Assembly (NCBI GenBank): GCA_012965515.1 | Contig: DTSE01000272.1 | Span: 30,235 to 66,344, forward strand | Source of the DNA: Candidatus Melainabacteria bacterium | GTDB taxonomy: Bacteria > Cyanobacteriota > Vampirovibrionia > Obscuribacterales > Obscuribacteraceae | Reading direction: 5' to 3' | Length of the DNA: 36,110 nucleotides | Part shown: positions 7,004 through 14,301 of the stretch, in pieces | Layout: each line of letters opens with the position of its first letter | Numbering within the stretch: position 1 is the stretch's first letter | Translations under genes and position numbers: made by a program | The notes under the pieces: generated by a model | What the model was told of the DNA's origin: nothing | Databases searched by the model: none | What the model saw: only the letters and a program-made list of their open reading frames with translations

Positions 7004-8806
7004 ATGGGATTTAACCTTAAAATCGGTCAGTATGGTTTGCTGGTAGCTCTGCTTCCAGTATTTGTCGGTTTGCTGATTCTGGGATTTCTGGCTTTGCAGT
7101 TTCAAGAGTCAGAGAAGCAAGTCGAGCGAGAGCGGCAGGCAAAGACATTGATAATGGAGTCATCCAGTCTCTTACAAAGTCTGGATGAGATGCAACGAGC
7201 GCTGGCAGGTCTTGCGGAAAGCAACGCGCCACTTTTCTCGATTGAACTGCAAAAAAGAAAAGACGCGTTCTCCGGCTCATTGAAAAGAATCGAAGCTGGA
7301 TTAGTTTCCTCGCCACAGAAAGAAGCGTTTGTTCAATTAAAGGATGCTGCGCTTTCAGCCCTGCAAGAGATTGAGGAAACGCAAAAAGCGCTGGCTACTG
7401 CGCCAAAGCAAGTAGTCGAGTTTCGGATGAGAGAATCTGACAGACAATTGCAGGCTTTGAGAAGTTCTCTAAGCAGCAAACAAGAGGTTTTCAGCAACGC
7501 TACTTCCGACATTCAACAAACCAGCGCCCGGCAAAGTGCAAACAGTCGTCAGTTCGTGTGGGCGATTATCATTGCAGGCATTGTTGCAAATGTGATTGTG
7601 GCGGTAGTTTTATCTCTAGTCTTCGGACGTCAGATTACAAGTCGATTGAAGATTCTTACGGATAACAGCTTTCGTCTTGCTTCTCGTATGCCACTGCATG
7701 AGCGAATGAAAGGTGGCGACGAGATATCGGAGCTGGACAAAAGCTTTCACTGGATGGCAAATGAACTCGAAGACTTGACGCGCAAAGAACGTGCGATGAC
7801 AGAGAATGCGGTAGACGTCATTTGTTCTATCACTGAAGAAGGAAATTTTCGCGAAGTCAATTCTGCTGCTCTGAAACTTTGGGGATACAAGCCGGAGGAG
7901 CTTCTCGGGAAAAAACTGATTTCGCTTGTTCGCGAAACTGATAAAGAGAAGACCAATGAGACCTTCAAAACTGCCAAGAGAGATGGAACTCAACTGGAAC
8001 TAGAAAATGCCGTTAAACACAAGAATGGCAACTATGTTGAACTCCTTTGGAGCGGTGGCTGGTCCAGCGTTGATGGGGCAATGTTTTGCGTAGCTCACGA
8101 TATTACCGAGAAAAAACAAATTGAGAATTTGAAACGTGACTTCGTCAATATGGTCAGTCACGATTTGCGTACACCACTAACTTCAATTCAAGCATTCTTG
8201 GAAATGCTTTCTAGCGGCTTCTATGATGGCACTCCCGAAAAAATGCACAGTAAAGCTAAGTATTCAGAGGCTGATGTAGGGCGTTTGATCTCGATGATAA
8301 ATAGCTTGCTTCAATTGGAAAAAATGGAAGCCGGACATATCGAAATCGTCGCCTCTCATACTCAGGTTGAGGACGTTGTAGACAGGTCTCTCAACTCTGT
8401 CCAGTCTCTTGCCGAACGTTCAAAAGTTTTGCTTGTTAAGGATATTTGTGATGCGGTAATTTTTGCCGATGAGGATCAACTGATACAAGTACTTGTTAAT
8501 CTGCTGTCGAATGCGATCAAGTTTTCTAACTCCGGAGGAACAGTAACTGTTCGCGTTCTCGAAGTGGAAAGGGCAGTCGAATTTCAGGTGATTGATCAAG
8601 GTCGAGGAATTGCGGCCGATTTTATCGACAAGATTTTTGATCGGTTCAAGCAAGTGGAGTTGTCTGATTCACGAGTCAAAGGCGGCACCGGTCTTGGCTT
8701 GGCTGTATGCAAAATGCTTGTTGAAGCTCATAAAGGAAAGATTTGGGTCACCAGCAAAGAGAACGAAGGTAGCACCTTTCACTTCACGATTCCCATAGAC
8801 GGTTGA
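7004..8806 (+). CDS. Membrane sensor histidine kinase (HAMP-PAS-HisKA-HATPase)
   Basis: From ATG 7004 this is a 600-aa kinase. It has TM1 near residues 10-32, a ~150-residue helical extracytoplasmic sensor (CHASE3-like in length and helicity), TM2 near 184-208, and a HAMP region. A PAS domain follows (about 260-370; ENAVDVICSITEEG, NSAALKLWGYKPEEL). HisKA has phospho-acceptor His386 (VSHDLRTPL). The HATPase_c domain carries the N box (LLSNAIKFS), DQGRGIA and the GGTGLGLAV G box. It autophosphorylates and probably donates to the divergent OmpR-type regulator. The in-frame GTG 6962 would add 14 residues before TM1. I prefer ATG 7004, though neither start has a strong ribosome binding site. The gene ends 17 bp from a convergent NarL-like regulator. 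Confidence 0.93.
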   Translation: MGFNLKIGQYGLLVALLPVFVGLLILGFLALQFQESEKQVERERQAKTLIMESSSLLQSLDEMQRALAGLAESNAPLFSIELQKRKDAFSGSLKRIEAGLVSSPQKEAFVQLKDAALSALQEIEETQKALATAPKQVVEFRMRESDRQLQALRSSLSSKQEVFSNATSDIQQTSARQSANSRQFVWAIIIAGIVANVIVAVVLSLVFGRQITSRLKILTDNSFRLASRMPLHERMKGGDEISELDKSFHWMANELEDLTRKERAMTENAVDVICSITEEGNFREVNSAALKLWGYKPEELLGKKLISLVRETDKEKTNETFKTAKRDGTQLELENAVKHKNGNYVELLWSGGWSSVDGAMFCVAHDITEKKQIENLKRDFVNMVSHDLRTPLTSIQAFLEMLSSGFYDGTPEKMHSKAKYSEADVGRLISMINSLLQLEKMEAGHIEIVASHTQVEDVVDRSLNSVQSLAERSKVLLVKDICDAVIFADEDQLIQVLVNLLSNAIKFSNSGGTVTVRVLEVERAVEFQVIDQGRGIAADFIDKIFDRFKQVELSDSRVKGGTGLGLAVCKMLVEAHKGKIWVTSKENEGSTFHFTIPIDG

Positions 8807-8823
8807 CAGCTTTCACTCAAAAG

Positions 8824-9717
8824 CTAGATGGCATGTGTCGAAGGCCGACTCGGCGGCACAACTGTATTTGTATTTTGCGAAACCGAGAAGTTGAGTTGTG
8901 CTTGAGACACACGCTGCTCAGGTAGAAGACTGGCCAGCTGTGGTTGCGTTCCTTGCGTTTTCAAACTTGGTTTGGCCATTTGCGACAACCCTAGCCATGT
9001 CTCGCATTCTGCTTCCGCCGCTTGTAGCTGATCCAGGCGCAGGTAGCCTCTTCTCAGGGCTTCCATAACCAGCCGTGTCCGAGGATTGAAAACTTCCAGC
9101 TCATTGTTCTGTCTCAGCTTCCAATGATCTTTTCGTAGGATCTTATGCGCCAGGGTCGCAAGACGATTTTGCACACCACGCACAGTGAGTTTACTGCGAG
9201 CTGAAATTGCTCGGTCTGTCAAACCTAATGCAATGTCTATCAATGTTTCCATCTCAGCGTTGGTCAGAAAATCGCTTTGCTGTGCTGGTCGCGTCATGGA
9301 AGCGCGAACCAATGGGTCCGTATATTGATGATTGTTCAGGAAGACCGCCATCATTGCGTAACGCAGTTTTTCGTCACCTTCGGATTTGAGAACATACCCG
9401 AATAGACCTGCGCCCCCAGCTGCACGCACAACCTCCCCAAGATAGCCATCGCTGTGCGTGTGCACCCAGAATAGAATTTTGGTCTTTCTTTCAGTTTCCC
9501 AAATTGCCTTAGCCAAGGCCAATCCACCAGCGCCACTCAAACTAATATCGAGAATTACCATCTCGGGTCCATAGCATTGAAATGCTTGCAACCCTTCCTC
9601 ATTGTTTCTGGCCTCGATGATCTTCAAGTCCAAATTTCTCTGCAGCAAGGACGTGGCTATGCTGATGGCGTGCTGCCTGGCAAAAGGAATGCTGTCGACA
9701 ACAAGCAACTGTGGCAT
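8824..9717 (-). CDS. NarL/LuxR-like response regulator with long C-terminal tail
   Basis: This 297-aa protein has a receiver domain (about 1-125; Asp57 in MVILDISLSG, Lys in YVLKSEG) and a helix-turn-helix of LuxR/NarL type (about 148-200; LTNAEMETLIDIALGLTDRA). A further ~95 residues, rich in Gln/Ser/Pro, end the protein. The N-terminal acidic cluster that binds Mg2+ is reduced to one Asp (VVDSIPF), so phosphorylation may be altered. In the HTH the usual 'G.sN.eIA..L..s..TV' pattern is recognisable but diverged (LTVRGVQNRL). Typical NarL proteins are ~215 aa, so the tail is extra. Start ATG 9717 is preceded by AGAGGAGAA on the minus strand, a strong Shine-Dalgarno. No kinase is adjacent in the same orientation; the kinase ending at 8806 is convergent. 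Confidence 0.85.
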   Translation of the reverse strand: MPQLLVVDSIPFARQHAISIATSLLQRNLDLKIIEARNNEEGLQAFQCYGPEMVILDISLSGAGGLALAKAIWETERKTKILFWVHTHSDGYLGEVVRAAGGAGLFGYVLKSEGDEKLRYAMMAVFLNNHQYTDPLVRASMTRPAQQSDFLTNAEMETLIDIALGLTDRAISARSKLTVRGVQNRLATLAHKILRKDHWKLRQNNELEVFNPRTRLVMEALRRGYLRLDQLQAAEAECETWLGLSQMAKPSLKTQGTQPQLASLLPEQRVSQAQLNFSVSQNTNTVVPPSRPSTHAI

Positions 9718-10024
9718 CGGTAATTCTCCTCTGACGGTCCGATGTTGTGATTGTCAGGAGATGGAGTAAATAAGTCGTAAATTCAGCGCGCTCAATCGGG
9801 CTGTTTGAAAATGCATCGCTCGTCATCGGTTTGCTCCGTTTGTCGAACCTCTATATAGCGAATTCGAAAGTGCCGGCATTGCCGCCACGCGGATTTACAA
9901 CTTTGATACCTTTGCTTCCTAGTATTGCGGTTGTAGTCGCTGCAGAACAAATGCGATTGCAGTTCTCCTTCTTCACTCGTTCTTAGCAGCAATCTAGATT
10001 TTGTTGCGGTGAGGTTTAACGCCC
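9718..10024. other. Divergent intergenic region
   Basis: These 307 bases separate the NarL-like regulator (minus) from the small gene at 10025 (plus). They presumably hold two divergent promoters, but I see no near-consensus -35/-10 pair. Minus-strand frames here (for example 9792-9992) lack ribosome binding sites and protein-like composition. Confidence 0.4.
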
Positions 10025-10297
10025 ATGAGTACTGTTTTTGATAAGGCGATTGGAAGTGGTGGCGGCGCTGTCACATTCCAGTCGCGCAATCAGATGAGTA
10101 GCCTCGCATTCATCAGAGAAGTCGAGTTTTACATGCGTCAGCACGCCAGCCAGAGAGTTGCCAATCCTATGCTTTCTTCGCGCGAAGGTGACTTGAGCAT
10201 CGAACTGACAGTAAATCACAACTTGCTTGAGGTCATCGATGATTACTCCTTTTATGACTCGGCGAATCTAGCATCTCGTTTGATTCGGAGTTCTTGA
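10025..10297 (+). CDS. Small hypothetical protein, 90 aa
   Basis: The family is not recognised. ATG 10025 is preceded by GGTGAGG (10008-10014), a good ribosome binding site at about 10 nt. The protein is hydrophilic with no signal peptide or membrane span. It has a Gly-rich patch near the N-terminus and a C-terminal part with alternating hydrophobic and acidic residues. It heads a same-strand run with the EF-hand/LysM, transglycosylase-like and NlpC-like genes. It may be a small partner or regulator of that cluster, but nothing in the sequence shows what it does. Confidence 0.65.
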   Translation: MSTVFDKAIGSGGGAVTFQSRNQMSSLAFIREVEFYMRQHASQRVANPMLSSREGDLSIELTVNHNLLEVIDDYSFYDSANLASRLIRSS

Positions 10298-10354
10298 GCT
10301 CGATTCACCGTCCGGCGTCTTCATGTCTATTTCATTCAATGAGGAGTTTCTTTC

Positions 10355-11500
10355 ATGGATTATCCAGTTACTGAACAAGCACCTCCTGTGCAAGATGCTT
10401 TGCCTGTTGGGATCGACCCCTCGGCGCTGCTAGAAGAAATAAACAGCATGCCGTCGATGACTGCTCAGGACGCGCAGCGGCTTGTCGAATCATATGGCGA
10501 AGTTCCACTGATGATCGTTTCTATGGACAGAGATCTTGACGGCAAGGTAGATACCGGCTCCGATTCATTCCTAAGAAAGGTGGGTGGAGATGATGAGCTG
10601 TTTGGTTCTGGCGACGCCGCTCAACTTCAGACTGTCAGAAATAATTCAGACAATAACCTAGATCAACTGAGCGCGTATCTTTTTTCGAACTACACCAACG
10701 AGATTGATCGATTTGACGGAAGCGGGTTTGGCTTTAACTCCAATGATGCAAGATTGCATGACGGCAATATAGGAGCCGCTGACTTTCAGCGCATTATTGA
10801 AAGTCCCTCTGCCGAACAACAGTTCAATGATGTGAATGCTGTTTTCGACACTTTCGATAATCAAGCGACCTGGGATAACGTTTTCGGCTCAGGAAGTGTT
10901 TCGCGCGACGCTTTGCGAGAGATCGACGAAAGCAAGTTGACTGAGCAAGAGCTGCATGCCGTTCAGTATCTCCAGGATAATTTCTCTCTATTTGACCTTG
11001 CAAATCCATTTGCAGATGAGCAAATAGATATGAAGGACATTGAGCGAGTTCGCGGTGAATTGCGACCAACTATCTATGGAGGTAATGAGGATTTCCATAA
11101 TGGGCAGCAGGTAGACACCAAAGATTTAATTGCTGAAGCTTCGAAACAAACAGAAGTAAGGCGAAATGCTGAAATTCAAGCCGCACAGACTCAAACTATG
11201 AACGATCGCCCTGTGACATTCTCACCCAGCGAGATATCGTTCAAAGTGCAGTCTGGAGATACTCTTTATGACTTGGTGAATACGGAGATTAGAGCAATAA
11301 ATGCCCTTGCTGGACGAACAGTTATGGAGGAAGTGCCACCAGGAGCCGACATTTACAATCATCCGCTCACTCATGATATAGCTCAAGCGAACAAAATCAC
11401 TGACTATGACTTGATCTTTCCAGATCAGCCAATTGTAATTAACAAAGCAATTCTGGATAAATACATCGACGGACCAACTCAAGCGTCTGGTCCACGCTAG
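10355..11500 (+). CDS. EF-hand-like and LysM domain protein
   Basis: This 381-aa acidic protein starts at ATG 10355 after GAGGAG (10341-10346). It has several calcium-loop-like segments: DRDLDGKVDTGSD near residue 55, DARLHDGNIGAADF near 130, and ADEQIDMKDIE near 225. They resemble degenerate EF-hand or dockerin-type loops. The C-terminus (about 290-375) is a LysM-like domain: FKVQSGDTLYDLVN at its start and YDLIFPDQPIVIN at its end, with an insert between. LysM binds GlcNAc-containing glycans such as peptidoglycan. No signal peptide is visible, which is odd for a LysM protein. The next genes encode two putative wall-cleaving enzymes, so a cell-wall role in one operon is a reasonable inference. 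Confidence 0.8.
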   Translation: MDYPVTEQAPPVQDALPVGIDPSALLEEINSMPSMTAQDAQRLVESYGEVPLMIVSMDRDLDGKVDTGSDSFLRKVGGDDELFGSGDAAQLQTVRNNSDNNLDQLSAYLFSNYTNEIDRFDGSGFGFNSNDARLHDGNIGAADFQRIIESPSAEQQFNDVNAVFDTFDNQATWDNVFGSGSVSRDALREIDESKLTEQELHAVQYLQDNFSLFDLANPFADEQIDMKDIERVRGELRPTIYGGNEDFHNGQQVDTKDLIAEASKQTEVRRNAEIQAAQTQTMNDRPVTFSPSEISFKVQSGDTLYDLVNTEIRAINALAGRTVMEEVPPGADIYNHPLTHDIAQANKITDYDLIFPDQPIVINKAILDKYIDGPTQASGPR

Positions 11501-11637
11501 ACATTCAATGTTTGTGCAGGGGAAACGCAGTGCAGTACGTCCACTTCAGCTGGATGTGCTGCACAAGCGCTTTTACCACTTTGTTACCGTCCAAATCTAA
11601 TATCTGTGTACTTAGTAAGAATGAGGCACCAAACAAT

Positions 11638-12564
11638 ATGTCCGTTGAATCACTAAACTCATCTCGAGATTCAGGTCCGCGTTTTTCAGATAGAACTCTA
11701 AATGATCTTGGAAATCACGTTCAGTTGCAATTGGACGAAACTTTCAACAGAATTTATGCACAGCATAGAGCAAATAATACAGGCTGTGATTTTCTTCCTG
11801 CACTTAATTTGGGTAATTGCCCTGAAAGTGTAAGTTCTAGTCTGGAATCGTTCATGTCCAATAAGAAGGGAAATGCTCCCAGCGCTGCAGTAACGGGGCG
11901 TCAAAGTGATGATTTGATAGAAAGAAACTATCGGGCAATTCAAACACCCGTTTCTCCTGAACCAAGCAATGATCCATTCGACAGAACAGGGAAGGAAAAG
12001 AAAGGAAGAAGCGCAGACCGTAAACCTGAACATGATCCTCTGACAGAGGCAAATCAGCACGCAATTGAAATGGCTTTTAATAGGGAATTACCTCCGAATC
12101 TGTTAGATGACCAAGAAGATCCAAACAAGAAACTTCCTGAGAATCATGCTGAACTACCGTCAATGGGTGAAGCAGTCGATCGTTGGGATGCGCAGATAGT
12201 TGAAGCTGCTGAGAAGTGGGGGGTGCCGGCAGCCCAGTTGAAAGCGATGGTATGGATTGAAACCGGTGGTGCTGGCGACCCAAACGCTGTTCAGATCAAC
12301 CCTACATTTGGAAACACATATGGACTCACACAGATCAATCCGAAGTATTGGGCAGACGAAGCGGCGACACTTGGTTATGACCTCAGTACTGTCGAAGGAC
12401 AGCTAGGAATGGGCGCGTATATTCTGCGGCAAGGATATGAGACAACAGGAACTTGGGATGGAGCTTCATCCTGGTACTTCAATCCGTCGGGTACCGGAGA
12501 TGCAGTGAATGGCACCACAAATTCGGAATACATCGCAAGGATGCACGAATTGATGGGCTATTAG
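11638..12564 (+). CDS. Lytic transglycosylase-like (SLT/lysozyme-fold) protein
   Basis: This 308-aa protein has a disordered N-terminal ~175 residues and a C-terminal SLT/lysozyme-like domain. The domain shows the catalytic-Glu motif AMVWIETGG (Glu208), then GLTQINPKYW and an alpha-helical segment ending AYILRQGYE. These fit the 'ES..nP.A.s..GA.GLMQi.p' pattern of Slt-type enzymes, which cleave the MurNAc-GlcNAc bond of peptidoglycan. I chose ATG 11638 because GAGG (11623-11626) precedes it. The frame stays open back to TTG 11512, but that extension has no ribosome binding site and no typical signal peptide. Lack of a Sec signal means it needs another export route or acts after lysis. VirB1-type transglycosylases of secretion systems share this fold. 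Confidence 0.82.
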   Translation: MSVESLNSSRDSGPRFSDRTLNDLGNHVQLQLDETFNRIYAQHRANNTGCDFLPALNLGNCPESVSSSLESFMSNKKGNAPSAAVTGRQSDDLIERNYRAIQTPVSPEPSNDPFDRTGKEKKGRSADRKPEHDPLTEANQHAIEMAFNRELPPNLLDDQEDPNKKLPENHAELPSMGEAVDRWDAQIVEAAEKWGVPAAQLKAMVWIETGGAGDPNAVQINPTFGNTYGLTQINPKYWADEAATLGYDLSTVEGQLGMGAYILRQGYETTGTWDGASSWYFNPSGTGDAVNGTTNSEYIARMHELMGY

Positions 12565-12619
12565 TGTTTGGTCTACTGCTTTGCACGCCAGCGAAGCAGA
12601 CTCAGCAAGGTGACACGCA

Positions 12620-13990
12620 ATGAGCATACATTCATTTCGCCGAGGTCTCGGTGCTAGTGATCGAACCGGTGGAGGAAGCACTAGAGGGCACTTTGGAGGA
12701 ACTAATTTTGACACAGACTTTAGAGAGTTCCCACGAGCTGCCGGAAGAATGGCCGGTCATAATAATTCAGGGCTGCCTGACTTTCATTTGCAGCACGATC
12801 GAGACCGTGAACGAAGAGATAATTCTGGAGCCGCTTCTGAGCATGAGCGAGTGCGAGACAGTGAGCGAGAGCGAAAGCAAGACAGTGAGTCCGGAAAGGA
12901 CAGGTCGCTTTCTAAACATCAATCCACTGGTGATGAACACAACTGGATTGACAAATTTTTGAAGGAACGCAACAGAGATCGACTTCGAAGCAAATTTTTG
13001 GAACTTTCCGATAAGGCAAAGGAACGCAGACTTCAGAGGGAGATCAACGAATCATTAGCTGATCTTTGGACTGCGCTAGAACGTGGATTGCCACTTGATT
13101 TCAATTCTCGTGAGCACAATAGGCACGGTGGCAAATCGCAAAAAGGTTCGCATTTGTCTATTGGCGAGGATTATGCTGCTCCTAGAGCGAGAGAGTCAAT
13201 GCCCAATCAAGGCGGCGGTAGCGAATACGGTGGCTCACCGTCTTACGGTAGTGCAGGAGATCTTGGTGTCGCGGGTGACTACAATGGTGGGCCTTCTCGT
13301 TCGTCGCCTGGATATTCAAGTGCCGATGGGGGAGGCGCTCAACCCGGGAGCGACTGGAGTGAAAGCAGTGGAGTTTCATCAGTTGGCGATGCATTTGGTG
13401 GTGTTGTAGATGGTATTAAAGCTAAAGCTAGCGATGTGATTTCCTCTCTCAGCGGATCAGTGAGAGATCTTTTGTCTGTCGCCGCGAGATCTGTTGGACA
13501 GCCTATGTGGGTAAACTCACCGGTCGATGTCGCTGGTGGTGTTTACGGTTGCGCGGCAACAATCTCGGAAGTCTTGATTCAGGCTGGCGTAATTGAGAAG
13601 GGTGAATACAATGCCTCCGTGTCAGGTTTGGAATCACTTCTCAGTACTCCAGAAGGGCAACCCACGCCCGCAGGTACAACATACACGCCTCAGGTTGGAA
13701 AAGGATGGGTACGAGTCGACGGACCTGTTCCTGGAGCAGTTGTGTGCGGATATAGAGAGCCGCGTCCAGCCTTCAATGGAGGCGCTCACATAGGCATCGT
13801 CGGTCCTGACGGAACTACTGTCTTCAACAACCACTCAGACAGTAGAGTTTTGGCAGAAGACCCTATAAGTGCATTCAATTCAGGCGAGTACCAGCATGAC
13901 GTAGCATATTACGTTCCCGCTGAGAGCTTGAAAAAACAGTCATCATCATCGCAGGAAGCTGCGAATGAGGACGAGATAGAACCAACATAG
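12620..13990 (+). CDS. Putative NlpC/P60- or CHAP-like cysteine peptidase with disordered N-terminus
   Basis: This 456-aa protein starts at ATG 12620 after AAGGTGA (12606-12612). Residues 1-130 are highly charged (Arg/Glu/Asp/Ser). Residues 180-260 are Gly/Ser-rich. The C-terminal domain (about 295-445) has a candidate catalytic Cys311 at the head of a helix (VYGCAATISEVL), then a strand-rich part with His390 (GGAHIGIVG) and NNHSDS near 403-408 as a possible third catalytic position. The Cys-helix-then-His order fits NlpC/P60 or CHAP peptidoglycan amidases and endopeptidases. Sequence identity to either is not obvious, so the exact family is open. No signal peptide is present. The gene is the last of the cluster and is followed by a strong hairpin. 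Confidence 0.68.
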   Translation: MSIHSFRRGLGASDRTGGGSTRGHFGGTNFDTDFREFPRAAGRMAGHNNSGLPDFHLQHDRDRERRDNSGAASEHERVRDSERERKQDSESGKDRSLSKHQSTGDEHNWIDKFLKERNRDRLRSKFLELSDKAKERRLQREINESLADLWTALERGLPLDFNSREHNRHGGKSQKGSHLSIGEDYAAPRARESMPNQGGGSEYGGSPSYGSAGDLGVAGDYNGGPSRSSPGYSSADGGGAQPGSDWSESSGVSSVGDAFGGVVDGIKAKASDVISSLSGSVRDLLSVAARSVGQPMWVNSPVDVAGGVYGCAATISEVLIQAGVIEKGEYNASVSGLESLLSTPEGQPTPAGTTYTPQVGKGWVRVDGPVPGAVVCGYREPRPAFNGGAHIGIVGPDGTTVFNNHSDSRVLAEDPISAFNSGEYQHDVAYYVPAESLKKQSSSSQEAANEDEIEPT

Positions 13991-14009
13991 AAGAATTTCT
14001 CGAGAGACA

Positions 14010-14049
14010 AGAAGGGCGCATCAGAATCGATTCTGGTGCGTTCTTCTCT
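14010..14049 (+). terminator. Rho-independent-like terminator after the cell-wall gene cluster
   Basis: A 12-bp stem CGCATCAGAATC / GATTCTGGTGCG (14017-14040, one G-T pair) lies 26 bp after the stop of the NlpC-like gene. It can be extended outward by AGAAGGG pairing with TTCTTCT. It is followed by TTCTTCTCTT. It lies between convergent units and could also stop transcription from the giant minus-strand gene, though the T-run is weaker in that direction. Confidence 0.7.
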
Positions 14050-14301
14050 TAAAACCCGAAGAATTCTGCCACCCCTGTTTGTGGGTAACGAAAGGCGTAT
14101 TCTACTTTAGAGCATCTATATGGGTTCCATCTCTTGGAAGTGAAGGATTAAGTAGGACCCAAATATCTAGGCCATACCGCCATAAGAAGACGACTAGAAT
14201 GGAAGAAAGAAGAAATAAGACAAGCATCCATTTCCGTTTCATCAATACCACGTCTCAAATCATGATTCTTTCAACATATAAAGTTAGCTTTGGCTGTACT
14301 T

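Noticed and set aside
9792-9992. 66-codon minus-strand frame upstream of the NarL-like regulator
   Set aside because: Composition is unlike the neighbouring proteins and no ribosome binding site precedes it.
11512-11637. Extended start of the transglycosylase-like gene at TTG 11512
   Set aside because: The extension has no ribosome binding site and no clear signal peptide. ATG 11638 is better supported, though not proven.
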